Below, piece after piece: positions 1-9,054 of a DNA stretch of 35,647 nt; positions within the stretch are counted from its first letter, which is position 1; every line of letters begins with the position of its first letter. The notes below the pieces were generated by a model. It was not told where the DNA came from, did no database searches, and saw only the letters and a program-made list of their open reading frames with translations. Both the position numbers and the translations under genes were made by a program. The DNA is taken from IMG/VR virus record IMGVR_UViG_3300042541_001013, positions 1-35,647 of that record. The stretch is one strand, 5' to 3'. The DNA is from a virus.

Positions 1-2
1 AC

Positions 3-1019
3 AGCACTGGAGATGTCGGGTTTTGGGCTTCAGGATCGGTGTACCATGTCCGGCTGGTGACAGCGACAACTGTGGCCACATACAGCGTTTCAGGGCTGCT
101 GATTGGTGAGTTTTCGATTGAAGTGCAGACTGCTGACGTGAGGAAGTTTGGTGGTACGGCATTGACAGCAGCGGCGGGAATTCCAGAGGTTAAGGTTGCA
201 AGCATCGCAGCCAACGCAGTCAACGCTTCGTCCCTTGCGACGGATGCAGTCACTGAGATCCAAAGCGGGCTTGCGACACAGACCAGTGTTGACACGATCC
301 AGAGCGACACGAACGACATCCAGACACGATTGCCAGCAGCGTTGGAATCAGGACGAATAGCAGCGGCACTGGACTCCGCGACTGGTACGAAGATTGACGA
401 TATCCTGACGGATACGGGAACAACATTGCCTGCTGCGATTTCTGCAATCGAGGGTGGTGGTGGATCAGGTACAGGGGCAAGAACAGTAACGATCACTGTG
501 AACGATGGCACAACCGTCCTGCAGAACGCAACAGTCCGCATGACGGAAGGGGCAAACACATTTACCGCACTGACGAACGTGAGCGGTGTTGCGGTGTTTA
601 ATCTGGACGATGCGACGTATACAGTGAGCGTCACTAAATCAGGCTACAGCTATGCTGGGACAACGCTGGTTGTGAATGGTACTGAGACTGCGACGTACTC
701 AATGACAGTCGTGAGTATCACACCACCAAGCAATCCAAGCCTGTCTGCAATCGTTGTTCTTTGTCTTAATGCAGCGGGGCAGCCAGAAGCCTCTGTTGCT
801 ATTGATATTAGGATTGTCACTGTACCAAGCGGATCACAGAACATCGCATACAAGGGCTCGAAGCAGACAGCAACATCAAACGTTAATGGGATCGCTCAAT
901 TTGAGGTTGTTCAAGGCAGTGTATGCGAGTGGAAGCGTGGCAAGGCTGATGTGTGGTCGAGCGTGACGATCGATAGCGATTCAGTAACCAATGTCACGAG
1001 CGTCATTGGTAGCCCATAG
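3..1019 (+). CDS. Tail/fibre-type protein, 3' part (5' end outside window)
   Basis: The reading frame is open to the left edge, so the first internal GTG (39) is not a convincing start and the gene is treated as 5'-partial. The visible N-terminus ends in a beta-strand pattern (VGFWASGSVYHV, then LIGEFSIEVQ) that resembles the end of a small domain found in phage tail and decoration proteins. A helical, heptad-like stretch follows (about residues 75-145), then a Gly-rich hinge (GGGGSG). Next comes a carboxypeptidase-regulatory/Ig-like beta domain with the pattern TVTITVNDGTTV, ending in VSVTKSGY, and a second beta domain up to the C-terminus. Such domains decorate virion appendages. The position just before the terminase genes fits the end of a tail/lysis module. 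Its exact place in the virion is unknown. Confidence 0.6.
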   Translation, partial: STGDVGFWASGSVYHVRLVTATTVATYSVSGLLIGEFSIEVQTADVRKFGGTALTAAAGIPEVKVASIAANAVNASSLATDAVTEIQSGLATQTSVDTIQSDTNDIQTRLPAALESGRIAAALDSATGTKIDDILTDTGTTLPAAISAIEGGGGSGTGARTVTITVNDGTTVLQNATVRMTEGANTFTALTNVSGVAVFNLDDATYTVSVTKSGYSYAGTTLVVNGTETATYSMTVVSITPPSNPSLSAIVVLCLNAAGQPEASVAIDIRIVTVPSGSQNIAYKGSKQTATSNVNGIAQFEVVQGSVCEWKRGKADVWSSVTIDSDSVTNVTSVIGSP

Positions 1020-1039
1020 CCCCCGGGTTTGGGTCCCTC

Positions 1040-1068
1040 TTGAGAGGCCTGCTAGTCAGTGGTTTAAA
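1040..1068 (+). promoter_or_regulatory. Candidate sigma70-type promoter for the packaging operon
   Basis: TTGAGA (1040-1045, 5 of 6 to the -35 consensus) and TTTAAA (1063-1068, 4 of 6 to the -10 consensus) are 17 bp apart, in the gap between the tail-type gene and the small terminase gene. Only consensus similarity supports it. Confidence 0.35.
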
Positions 1069-1103
1069 ATCGGACCAACTTTTTTACCAACAGTGTGTGA
1101 AAT

Positions 1104-1604
1104 GTGGGAAATCAACAACAGAAGCCGTGGATCGTAGGCAGCCGGAAGGAGGTTGGGGAGTTTTTTCGCGTACCGTCCGGAACGGTGGCCTCTTGGACGA
1201 ACGACGGCATGCCATTTCAGCCACGATCGTATGACCTCGCCGAAATTGCACAGTGGGCTATCAACACGAACCGGAAAATCGGATGGAACATTGGGCGGTC
1301 AAAGCCAGAGCAACCGAAACCCGTCGAAGATGACCCGATGCTAAACGGTGAAGAGTCTGAGGGTCTTGAGCGTTATCGGATGGCAAGGGCTCAACAGGAA
1401 GAAATAAAGCTGGCAGAGAAGCGAGGACAGGTCGTGATGATGGATGGATTCATGGACTGCGCGAGAGCAATCCTTTCGCCATTTAAGAGGCTTGCGGAGA
1501 CGTTCAAGCGACAACAGAACCACGATGCCTTCTCATTGGTTGAGGAAGCAACCGAAGAGGTTGAACGAGGATTGACACAACTTCATGGATCAGATGGCGA
1601 CTGA
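1104..1604 (+). CDS. Terminase small subunit (Nu1-like)
   Basis: This 166-residue protein would recognise phage DNA and hand it to the large terminase. Residues about 13-36 (SRKEVGEFFRVPSGTVASW) form a helix-turn-helix of the Nu1/excisionase-like type seen in GpA-partnered small terminases. The rest is charged and helical, as expected for an oligomerising small subunit. The start is GTG at 1104; the ATG two bases upstream is out of frame. The 3' end overlaps the large terminase gene by 20 bp, which suggests translational coupling. The identification rests on the HTH and on the neighbour, because small terminases diverge fast. Confidence 0.75.
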   Translation: MGNQQQKPWIVGSRKEVGEFFRVPSGTVASWTNDGMPFQPRSYDLAEIAQWAINTNRKIGWNIGRSKPEQPKPVEDDPMLNGEESEGLERYRMARAQQEEIKLAEKRGQVVMMDGFMDCARAILSPFKRLAETFKRQQNHDAFSLVEEATEEVERGLTQLHGSDGD

Positions 1605-3561
1605 TTGGATATCGTTTGCAACTGCCTCAAATGAAGCGTGGGTGGAGGCGTTTCGTCGATATGCCAGAGTTTCGCCACTTCGGACGATTCGGCAGTTCGC
1701 AGAACAGGAAGTTGTTATTCCAGATGGCGATTACAAGGGCCAGTTATTTCGGTGCCATCGCCAGCCGGCACATGGATTGTGGTTCGATGAAATCGATTCT
1801 GGCCGATGGTCCCGGTTTGCATTTGTCGCTTGTCAGCAGTCTGGAAAGACGCTGGCCGGCTACGTCATCCCGATTATGTACCACGCTTTTGAAGTTCAAG
1901 AGACTGTGATCGTCGGACTCCCCACAATGGATATTGCTCGCGACAAATGGGAAGTCGACATCAAGCCAGCCATCGAGTCGAGCAGATTCGCTGATCTGCT
2001 GCCGAAGAATGGGGGCGGATCCAGGGGAGGAACCCCCGAGCTGATCACTCTTCGCAACGGCGTGAACCTGAAGTTCATGTCGGGAGGTGGTGGAGACGAA
2101 AAGCGTTCTGCTTTCACAAGTCGCGTCCTCGTGGTGACAGAAGCGGACAAGCTCGATGAGGTCGGCGGTGCGTCGGATGAAGCGACAAAGCTCCGCCAGA
2201 TGGAAGGGCGAACGCGATTCTTTGGAAATCGAAAGCGGGTGTATCTGGAATGCACAGTCTCAGAAGAAACTGGCCGCATTTGGCAGGAATGGCAGAACGG
2301 ATCATCAGGGCTCGTCCATATTCCTTGCCACAGTTGCGGTGAATACGTCGCACCAGAGCGCGAGCACTTTGTAGGCTGGCAGGAAGCAACGGAAGAAATC
2401 GACGCAGAAGAATCGAGGTTTTCATGTCCTGCCTGTGGAATTCTTTGGTCTGAAGAGATCCGCAAAACTCAATTGAAGAACGCCAAAGTGCTCCACAAGG
2501 GCCAGCGATTCGAAGCCGGTCAGATTGTCGGGGAACTCCCAAAGACTCGCACATGTGGATTCAGGTACTCCGCAGCATCCAACGCATTTGCAGACGTCGC
2601 GATGATTGGCGTGGACGAATGGCGGGCAAAGCGAGCCATTGATGAGGATTTAGCCTCTCGTGAATTGCTTCAGTGGACATGGGCATGGCCGCCAGCTCCG
2701 CGAACCGTCGACGTGGAACCTCTTAGCGTCGAAGCTGTCGAGAATCGCCAGCATGATTTGCCGCGGATGATCGCGCCGGCCGATACAGTGCGAATTGTTG
2801 CCGGGGTCGATGCGAGAAAAGAGCAGCTCGAATGGTTTGTCGTCGCTGAAACGAAATCAGGTCGAGTTGTCTGCATTGACTTTGGATACACAAAAGTTCC
2901 GGAAGGGATCCCAGAAGCTCAGGCACTTCAGCAGGCAGTTCACGAGACACGCGACCGATTCGATTACGGGTACAGCATTGAAGGCCGTCCAGATGTCGAA
3001 AAGCTACACGTCGATTTGACGTTGCTGGACTGTCACTGGAACACTGATGCGCTTTATGAAGCCTGCTGGGGATGCTCGTCATGGATGCCGGCGATGGGCT
3101 TTGGGTACAAGAAGCATAAGGCCACATATAACGCACCAAAGAAACGCGGCGGAACAGTCACGAAGCTTGGTGATAGCTGGTATTTCGTTTCAACGGAACG
3201 AGTATTCGCGGGAAAGATGCGACGTTTTGAGGTGACCCACAACAACGCAGACGCATGGAAACTCAGGCTGCATCGGTCACTAAGCGTGGATCTCGACCAT
3301 CCGCAGGCATTGCTACTACCAAGGCAATCGAAGCCCGGAACTCGACGTGAATTAGCCAAACAGCTGACGGCAGAAAAGCAGGAGTCAGTCTACGAAAAAG
3401 GGAAGGGGCAGGTTCTGAAGTGGGTCACAACGTACCATAAAAACCACTGGCTGGACGCTGCATACATGTCACTGGTGGCGGTGTCTATTCAGCGGCAGAA
3501 ACAGAAAACGCAGGAAACGAAACAGACCCGCACGCTGGCAGAAATGGCGGCTGGCAAATGA
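1585..3561 (+). CDS. Terminase large subunit, GpA family
   Basis: The 658-residue ATPase/nuclease motor packages DNA through the portal. The Walker A-type loop is ACQQSGKT (residues 82-89) and the Walker B-like strand is VLVVTEAD (181-188). Two cysteine pairs, CHSC (248-251) and CPAC (281-284), give the zinc ribbon typical of lambda gpA relatives. The nuclease part begins with GVDARKEQLEW (about 407-417), and a late acidic position lies in NHWLDAAY near the C-terminus. The length is normal for the family. The start could be ATG 1585 or ATG 1594, because both lie in the overlap with the small subunit. The last residues (TLAEMAAGK) are repeated at the start of the next protein. Confidence 0.93.
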   Translation: MDQMATDWISFATASNEAWVEAFRRYARVSPLRTIRQFAEQEVVIPDGDYKGQLFRCHRQPAHGLWFDEIDSGRWSRFAFVACQQSGKTLAGYVIPIMYHAFEVQETVIVGLPTMDIARDKWEVDIKPAIESSRFADLLPKNGGGSRGGTPELITLRNGVNLKFMSGGGGDEKRSAFTSRVLVVTEADKLDEVGGASDEATKLRQMEGRTRFFGNRKRVYLECTVSEETGRIWQEWQNGSSGLVHIPCHSCGEYVAPEREHFVGWQEATEEIDAEESRFSCPACGILWSEEIRKTQLKNAKVLHKGQRFEAGQIVGELPKTRTCGFRYSAASNAFADVAMIGVDEWRAKRAIDEDLASRELLQWTWAWPPAPRTVDVEPLSVEAVENRQHDLPRMIAPADTVRIVAGVDARKEQLEWFVVAETKSGRVVCIDFGYTKVPEGIPEAQALQQAVHETRDRFDYGYSIEGRPDVEKLHVDLTLLDCHWNTDALYEACWGCSSWMPAMGFGYKKHKATYNAPKKRGGTVTKLGDSWYFVSTERVFAGKMRRFEVTHNNADAWKLRLHRSLSVDLDHPQALLLPRQSKPGTRRELAKQLTAEKQESVYEKGKGQVLKWVTTYHKNHWLDAAYMSLVAVSIQRQKQKTQETKQTRTLAEMAAGK

Positions 3562-3812
3562 AAGGGAAACCACAGTTGACACTCGCAGAAATGGCAGCAC
3601 GATCAGTAGGAACTGGGGGCCGGTTGGTTTGTCCAAAGTGCGGATGCGCTGACTTCCGGACATACGGCACTATCCCTGGAGTTGCGTCGACGTTCCGTTA
3701 CAAACAGTGCAGGCACTGCGGAAAAAAACTGTATACGATGCAGCAGCCGGAGCAGATTGTGCGAAGTGTTGATGATGAAACTGAGGAGGAGACTGAAGGG
3801 GATTTGTCGTAA
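3558..3812 (+). CDS. Small zinc-ribbon protein downstream of terminase
   Basis: This 84-residue protein overlaps the large terminase gene by 4 bp (ATGA). Residues about 23-63 form a four-cysteine zinc ribbon with CPKCGC and CRHCGKK, followed by an acidic tail (DDETEEETEGD). Its N-terminal TLAEMAA is also present at the very end of the large terminase, encoded by different synonymous codons. The role is unknown. From position and motif it may touch the terminase-portal machine or DNA, which is inference only. Confidence 0.7.
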   Translation: MKGKPQLTLAEMAARSVGTGGRLVCPKCGCADFRTYGTIPGVASTFRYKQCRHCGKKLYTMQQPEQIVRSVDDETEEETEGDLS

Positions 3813-3838
3813 TGACCTTTCCACCTGTAGAATCAACA

Positions 3839-3886
3839 GCCCGCAACATCCCCCACATTTGATAATCGCCCGCTATCGTTGCGGGC
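3839..3886 (+). promoter_or_regulatory. Alternative-hairpin leader of the portal gene
   Basis: GTTGCGGGC (3878-3886), ending at the base before the portal ATG, can pair perfectly with GCCCGCAAC (3839-3847, 9 bp). Its GCGGGC part can instead pair with the nearer GCCCGC (3868-3873, 6 bp, 7-nt loop). The two structures exclude each other. No Shine-Dalgarno sequence lies before the ATG, so RNA structure may control portal translation. Confidence 0.4.
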
Positions 3887-5464
3887 ATGGTCAAGAACCC
3901 ATTCCCGCCAATCATCCTCGATCAGTACGCCCGGCCGATCAGCCGGCTGCAGTCGCGATCGCGCCGGGATCTTGGGGAAGTCTTTGCCAGCAATCTCAGT
4001 GAGCAGCATCGACGCCGGAAACTCGTCGCCAGTTATGACGCAGCTGGTTCATCGGACGAGTACAAAAACTACTGGGCTCCTGCTGATGCCCTAGACGCTG
4101 ACTCCGCTAATTCGCCGCAAGTTCGTGCGACTTTAGTGAAGCGATCACGCTACGATGTAGCCAACAACGGCTATTCGGACGGCATCGCGATGACCTACGC
4201 CACCGACTTGATCGGCCGCGCTCCTTCACTGCGAATGCAGACCGGATCTGAAGGCTTCAACCGTATGGTTGAACTCGCCTGGTGGAACTGGACCAAAGAG
4301 ATTCAGTTCCGTCGCAAGCTGTGGTGCATTGCACATGCCAAGCATCAGGACGGCGAAGGGTTTGGGGTTCTGCGCCGCAATTCCGGGCTGAAAAGCCGCG
4401 TCAAACTCGATTGGGTGCTGCACGAAACTGAGCAGTGTCAAACGCCCTATCTGCCGTACAATACTAAGGGCTACATCGACGGCATTCAGTTTGACGAATT
4501 TGGAAAACCAACGCTGTATGATTTTCTGGAGCATCATCCGGGATCAAATCTGACCGCTCAGAATCGTTTCATCAATCCTGAAAAGGTTGCGGCGAGGTTT
4601 GTAACACATTGGTTTAAACTCCGTCGCCCTGGGCAACATCGAGGAATCCCCGAATGTGCCTCAACGCTCAATCTCGGTGCGTCTGCCCGTCGATGGCGAG
4701 AAGCCACAGTTGCCGCAGCGGAGAACATTGCCGACTTCTCACTCTTCATCAAAACGCAGTTTGAGCCGGAAGAAATGGATTCCGTTTCTGCGATGTCCAC
4801 TCTGGACATTCAAAAACGGATGATGACCGCGCTGCCTGCTGGCTACGACGCATTTCAGCCGAAAGCGGAACAACCGACAGCAAATCATGCTGAGTTCTCA
4901 AAGTCGCTTGTGAATGAGCAGGCTCGCCCAAAGTCCATGCCGTACAACAAAGCGGCCTGTGATTCATCGTCCTACAACTATGCTTCAGGCCGGCTTGATC
5001 ACCAGACCTACTACGGCCATCTGGACAGCGATCGCCAGGACTGTGAGGACTGTGTTCTGGAGCCGATGTTTGCCGTGTGGTTTGACTATGCGGTGACGGC
5101 TTACAACTGGATTGGCGGAAATCCTGATGCAATCAGCGAAGGCGCAAAGACTCACGTTTGGGACTGGCCAAAGCACCAGGTTGCGGACATCGAAAGCGAA
5201 GCCAACGCAGCTGACAAGAAGCTGAAGAACGGTACTTCGTCAATCGCTTCAGAGCACATTGCCAGCGGCCTTGATCCAGAAGACGAACTGCAGAAGACGG
5301 CAGTATCAAACGGGATCACCGTTGAACAGCAAAGACAGATCAACATGCTGCTGAATCTTCCGCAGCACGTCATCCCGGTTGTGGCTCAGATCCTTGGGAT
5401 CACAAAGCCACCAGAGCCGGCAACGCCACCAACACAGCCGCAGGAGACTCCAGCCAATGGCTAA
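3887..5464 (+). CDS. Portal protein, lambda family
   Basis: The 525-residue protein would form the dodecameric DNA gate at one capsid vertex. The N-terminal half carries portal-type patterns: a run from RSRYDVANNGYSDG into MTYATDLIGR (about residues 84-110), then DGEGFGVLRR, and the later RPGQHRGIPECASTL (about 248-262). These are typical of lambda gpB relatives (Phage_portal_2). The C-terminus is Pro/Thr/Gln-rich (PPEPATPPTQPQ). The ATG at 3887 is the only start before an upstream in-frame stop, yet it has no visible ribosome binding site and follows the base of a hairpin directly. The 3' end overlaps the next gene by 8 bp. Confidence 0.9.
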   Translation: MVKNPFPPIILDQYARPISRLQSRSRRDLGEVFASNLSEQHRRRKLVASYDAAGSSDEYKNYWAPADALDADSANSPQVRATLVKRSRYDVANNGYSDGIAMTYATDLIGRAPSLRMQTGSEGFNRMVELAWWNWTKEIQFRRKLWCIAHAKHQDGEGFGVLRRNSGLKSRVKLDWVLHETEQCQTPYLPYNTKGYIDGIQFDEFGKPTLYDFLEHHPGSNLTAQNRFINPEKVAARFVTHWFKLRRPGQHRGIPECASTLNLGASARRWREATVAAAENIADFSLFIKTQFEPEEMDSVSAMSTLDIQKRMMTALPAGYDAFQPKAEQPTANHAEFSKSLVNEQARPKSMPYNKAACDSSSYNYASGRLDHQTYYGHLDSDRQDCEDCVLEPMFAVWFDYAVTAYNWIGGNPDAISEGAKTHVWDWPKHQVADIESEANAADKKLKNGTSSIASEHIASGLDPEDELQKTAVSNGITVEQQRQINMLLNLPQHVIPVVAQILGITKPPEPATPPTQPQETPANG

Positions 5465-7487
5465 GCACGCAATCGTTGGAATGTCCGCACCTGTCACAAT
5501 CCAAGCCGCAGAGGGCGACGCAGCAACAGGCCCAAAGGCATTCAGCAGCACGTTCTACACGGGCGGGGCGCTCAATATCGCAGGCTGGGACATGCCAGTT
5601 GTTGTTGATCTTGCCGGCCTTAAAGCAGGCAAAGTCCTAGTCGCAAATCTCGATCATGACGCAACGAAACGAGTTGGAAACTTTGATCTGGTCAACGATG
5701 GCAGCCAGCTCGTAGCAAATGGCAAGGCGACAGCCGCAACGGCAGCGCGTGACGAAGTCGTTAACTCGGCCGCCAACGGCTACCAGTGGCAGGCATCACT
5801 CGAAGTTGTGCCGCACAAGGTTGAGGAACTCGCCAAAGGCAAAACAGTGACCGTCAACGGTCAAGAAATCACAGGCCCCGCGTACATCACACGGACAGGC
5901 ACTTTAAAAGGTTTTGGTTTCGTTTCGCACGGTGCGGACGACAACACAACCGCAACGATCGCGGCATCTGCCGCTTCATCCGCAAAGGGAAGTACAATGG
6001 AACCAAAATTCAAAACGTGGGTCGAAGCGATGGGTTTCGACGCTGACAACCTCAACGCAGAACAGATTTCTGGCCTGCAGGCAAACTATGCTGGGCAGTC
6101 TGCGCCGGCAAAGAAAGTTGAAGCTGGGTTGACCGGCTTTGAAGCAAAGAAGGCGGAGCGATCCCGCGTTGATCAGATCACCGAGTACGCATTAAAAGCT
6201 TGCGACTCACAGCCGCACAACATCGACGCAATCAAGCAACTTACAGAGCAGGCTATCGAAGCAAAATGGGCTCTCGATAAGTTCCGCCTGGAGTTGCTTG
6301 AAGCCAGTGCGCCAGAACCATACCGCATCACCGGTCGTGGTGTCGAACGCATGACGAACAAGGTTTTGGAAGCTGCAATCTGCCAAGCTGCGAATGCACC
6401 AAACCTCGACAAGATGTTTGACGATCAGACGCTGCAGATTGCTCACGATCGATTCAAGAGCACAATCGGCCTGAATCAACTGATGCACATTGCCGCTGAA
6501 TCAAACGGGCATCGCGCGGGTGGTGGATCACAGATGAGCGTTGATGTCCAGCGGGCTGCGTTTGGAATGCAGTCGCAGGGAATGATGCGAGCAAGTGGAT
6601 TCTCCACAATCAGCATCAGCACAATCCTAAGCAACATTGCAAACAAGTTCCTGCGGGCTGGTTTTGATTCGGTCGACATGACGCCGATGCGAATTGCTGC
6701 CATCCGTAATGTTCGCGACTTCAAAACGATCACGACTACGTCTTTGATCGCTGACACGGAATTTGAAAAGGTTGGCCCGGACGGCGAGCTGAAGCATGGC
6801 ACGTTGTCAGAACTAACCTACACCAACAAGGCCGAAACCTACGGCCGCATGTTGGCGATCACTCGAACCGATTACATCAACGACGATCTGGGAGCAATCA
6901 CAGCCGTTCCGATGAAGCTTGGTCGTGGTGCCGGATTGAAGCTGAACAACATCTTCTGGACAAAGTTCCTGAACAACTCAGCGTTCTTCACCAGCGGACG
7001 GACCAACGTTAACACAGCAGTCGCTGACATGACCATCGGTGGCCTGCAGGCGACCGAAACAATCTTCATGGATCAGACCGATCCAAACGGAGATCCACTT
7101 GGAATGGAGGCGAGTATCTTGCTTGTGCCAACTCCGCTGAAGGTATCCGCGAACACTCTGATGAAATCTGAAAAGGTTGTCACCGGAGCAAGTTCCACGA
7201 TCGGTGAAGCAAATCCATACGCAGGCCGATTCCGCGTGGAAAGCTCACCATACATGAGCAACGCGAACTACACCGGATATTCAGCGGCAGCGTGGTACAT
7301 GATTGCTGACCCTGCTGTCCTGCCGGTAATCGAAATCGTTGCCTTGAACGGTCGCGTTGAGCCGACTGTTGAATCTGCGGATGCAGAGTTCAATACGCTT
7401 GGTGTCCAGATGCGTGGCTACTGCGACATCGGTGTCGAGCTGCAGGAATACCGCGGCGGCGTTCGAGCTGACGGCGGCGCAAGCTAA
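5457..7487 (+). CDS. Prohead protease/major capsid protein fusion
   Basis: This 676-residue protein has two parts. Residues 1 to about 175 resemble an HK97-type prohead protease, with a candidate catalytic His in NLDHD (H67) and Ser in YQWQASLE (S114). Residues about 180-330 are helical and scaffold-like. The rest has a major capsid pattern (FSTISISTILSNIANKFL, a later RNVRDFKTITTTSL, and a C-terminal QMRGYCDIGVELQ). Such protease-capsid fusions are a known phage arrangement. An in-frame ATG at 5997 with AAAGGGA upstream (5984-5990) may give separate capsid protein. The start ATG at 5457 overlaps the portal gene by 8 bp. Confidence 0.88.
   Translation: MAKHAIVGMSAPVTIQAAEGDAATGPKAFSSTFYTGGALNIAGWDMPVVVDLAGLKAGKVLVANLDHDATKRVGNFDLVNDGSQLVANGKATAATAARDEVVNSAANGYQWQASLEVVPHKVEELAKGKTVTVNGQEITGPAYITRTGTLKGFGFVSHGADDNTTATIAASAASSAKGSTMEPKFKTWVEAMGFDADNLNAEQISGLQANYAGQSAPAKKVEAGLTGFEAKKAERSRVDQITEYALKACDSQPHNIDAIKQLTEQAIEAKWALDKFRLELLEASAPEPYRITGRGVERMTNKVLEAAICQAANAPNLDKMFDDQTLQIAHDRFKSTIGLNQLMHIAAESNGHRAGGGSQMSVDVQRAAFGMQSQGMMRASGFSTISISTILSNIANKFLRAGFDSVDMTPMRIAAIRNVRDFKTITTTSLIADTEFEKVGPDGELKHGTLSELTYTNKAETYGRMLAITRTDYINDDLGAITAVPMKLGRGAGLKLNNIFWTKFLNNSAFFTSGRTNVNTAVADMTIGGLQATETIFMDQTDPNGDPLGMEASILLVPTPLKVSANTLMKSEKVVTGASSTIGEANPYAGRFRVESSPYMSNANYTGYSAAAWYMIADPAVLPVIEIVALNGRVEPTVESADAEFNTLGVQMRGYCDIGVELQEYRGGVRADGGAS
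5984..5999 (+). promoter_or_regulatory. Internal ribosome binding site and start in the capsid fusion
   Basis: AAAGGGA (5984-5990) sits 6 nt before an in-frame ATG (5997). Initiation here would yield a 496-residue scaffold/capsid protein without the protease domain. The site lies at the low-complexity junction (Ala/Ser-rich, SAASSAKGS) between the two domains, which is where a nested start would be expected. Confidence 0.5.
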
Positions 7488-7509
7488 TCAGCGCAGGTTA
7501 ATTGATTCA

Positions 7510-7538
7510 CGGGGCTGAGCACTCAGCCCCGATTTTTT
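7510..7538 (+). terminator. Strong intrinsic terminator after the capsid gene
   Basis: A 9-bp perfect GC-rich stem (CGGGGCTGA / TCAGCCCCG, 7510-7531) with a 4-nt loop is followed by a run of six T (7533-7538). It lies 23 bp after the capsid stop codon and would reduce transcription of the genes downstream relative to the capsid gene. Confidence 0.9.
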
Positions 7539-7560
7539 CTCATTCATTCGGATCACTGAA

Positions 7561-7752
7561 ATGAAAATCCTAATGCTGCGAAACGCAGCCGCATCCTTTG
7601 GGTGCAAGCTGTCAGAAGGGCAAATAGGCGATGTCGATCAGTCGATTGCTCAAATCTTGATTGCTCGTGGAATTGCAGTTCCGGGAGAAATCAAGGCTGT
7701 TCCTGAAAAGACATCTGGCAAGCCATCCACAAAGCCATCGTCAGTAGAGTAA
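7561..7752 (+). CDS. Small protein between capsid and glycosyltransferase genes
   Basis: The 63-residue protein has a compact N-terminal part, with MLRNAAASFGCKLSEG followed by a hydrophobic helix (QSIAQILIARGIAV), and a Lys/Ser/Pro-rich C-terminus. Small proteins of this shape are common next to head genes, but I do not recognise the family. It lies 3 bp before the next gene and was probably transcribed with it after the terminator. Confidence 0.6.
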   Translation: MKILMLRNAAASFGCKLSEGQIGDVDQSIAQILIARGIAVPGEIKAVPEKTSGKPSTKPSSVE

Positions 7753-7755
7753 TCC

Positions 7756-9051
7756 ATGAGCGATTTCACACGACAGGGAAACGTATTTCTTGGAATGCCT
7801 GGCTACGGAAAGCAAACTGCAAGTGCAGGTCGCGGACTGTGGCGAGCGTGCCGTGATATGGATTCTGTTGCTGTGGAGTATCGCCAAGGCTCACTGTTGG
7901 CGGCAAACTTCAATGGCTTGTGGTGCTCGATGTTAAATCGACTACACAACGATGAAAGCATTCAGTATTTCGCAATGCTGCATGATGACATCGGGCCTTC
8001 TGATTTCTGGCTTGACGATTTGATTGAAGAACTCGAAGCGAGGCAGCTGGATGTGCTTGGCGTTGTAGTCCCAATCAAAGACATGAAGGGCATCACATCA
8101 ACGGCAATCGACGGCGGCGAAGCATGGCGGCCGAAGTGTCGATTGACCATGCACGAGGTTCTTGGACTGCCTGAAACATTCACCAGTGAAGATGTCGGTG
8201 GTCCGCTGCTGCTCAATACGGGGTGCTGGGTTGCAAAGATAGATCAGGAGTGGGCTCGCAAGGTACATTTCACGATCAACGACAGGATCGTTTTCAATTC
8301 GGCGACAAATCGATACGAATCACAAGTTGAGCCTGAAGACTGGTACTTTTCTCGATTGCTTCATGAGCAGCAATTGAAGATTGGGGCAACTCGGAAAATC
8401 AAAGTAAGTCACAGGGGTGAGCTGGACTTTTTGAACGACCGACAATGGGGCCAAAAGTTCGACGCACAAGCTGTTGAAGAAAGCCAATTGCCGGTTCCGT
8501 TTCCATCTGAAATTCCCGGCTGGCTTCATCCCGAAGAAGGTCGGGCGCTGGCTGACTTATCGAAAGGAAAGCGGGTTCTTGAAATCGGTAGCTACTGCGG
8601 AAAATCAACGGTCTGCATTGCTCGTGCGGCTTCGTCTGTGACCTGTGTTGATTACTTCGATGGGCGTGCGACACCAGAGCCGCAAAGCACATTTGAAACG
8701 TTTCAGGCGTCGTGCAAAAAGTACGGAGTGACGGACAAAATCACATTGTGCCATCCGGACGAAAGTATTCCGCAGCCCGGTTATGACTTAGTGTTCATTG
8801 ACGGAAATCACGACCGTGAGTTCGTGGAGGCTGATATTCAAAAGAGTCTCGCCGTTCTCAACGAAGGCGGGCTAATTGCGTTCCATGATTACCGACTAAA
8901 GCCAAATGAGTTCGATGCCGGATGGGATGAAGGCGTGACGCAGGCCGTTGATGCGTTCGTTTCAAGTGGTGCTGAAATCATTGCGCGTCACAAAACACTG
9001 GCCGTCGTTAGGCCACCTAGTTTCGTTTCACAACAAGTTCAAGGAGCTTAA
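7756..9051 (+). CDS. Two-domain glycosyltransferase-like/SAM methyltransferase protein
   Basis: Residues 1 to about 235 look like a GT-A glycosyltransferase. There is a strand ending in FAMLHDDIGPSDFW (72-85) with the metal-binding acidic pair, followed by a helix and VVVPIKD. Residues about 250-431 look like a class I SAM-dependent methyltransferase: motif I VLEIGSYCGKS (274-284), an acidic strand end CVDYFD, and DLVFIDGNHDREF, then LNEGGLIAFHDY (Methyltransf_24-like). The gene sits between capsid and decoration genes, not in a metabolic cluster, so a virion or host-surface glycan target is plausible. Donor, acceptor and activity are unknown. A methyltransferase fused to a glycosyltransferase would suit capping or trimming of a methylated sugar. 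Confidence 0.7.
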   Translation: MSDFTRQGNVFLGMPGYGKQTASAGRGLWRACRDMDSVAVEYRQGSLLAANFNGLWCSMLNRLHNDESIQYFAMLHDDIGPSDFWLDDLIEELEARQLDVLGVVVPIKDMKGITSTAIDGGEAWRPKCRLTMHEVLGLPETFTSEDVGGPLLLNTGCWVAKIDQEWARKVHFTINDRIVFNSATNRYESQVEPEDWYFSRLLHEQQLKIGATRKIKVSHRGELDFLNDRQWGQKFDAQAVEESQLPVPFPSEIPGWLHPEEGRALADLSKGKRVLEIGSYCGKSTVCIARAASSVTCVDYFDGRATPEPQSTFETFQASCKKYGVTDKITLCHPDESIPQPGYDLVFIDGNHDREFVEADIQKSLAVLNEGGLIAFHDYRLKPNEFDAGWDEGVTQAVDAFVSSGAEIIARHKTLAVVRPPSFVSQQVQGA

Positions 9052-9054
9052 TCA

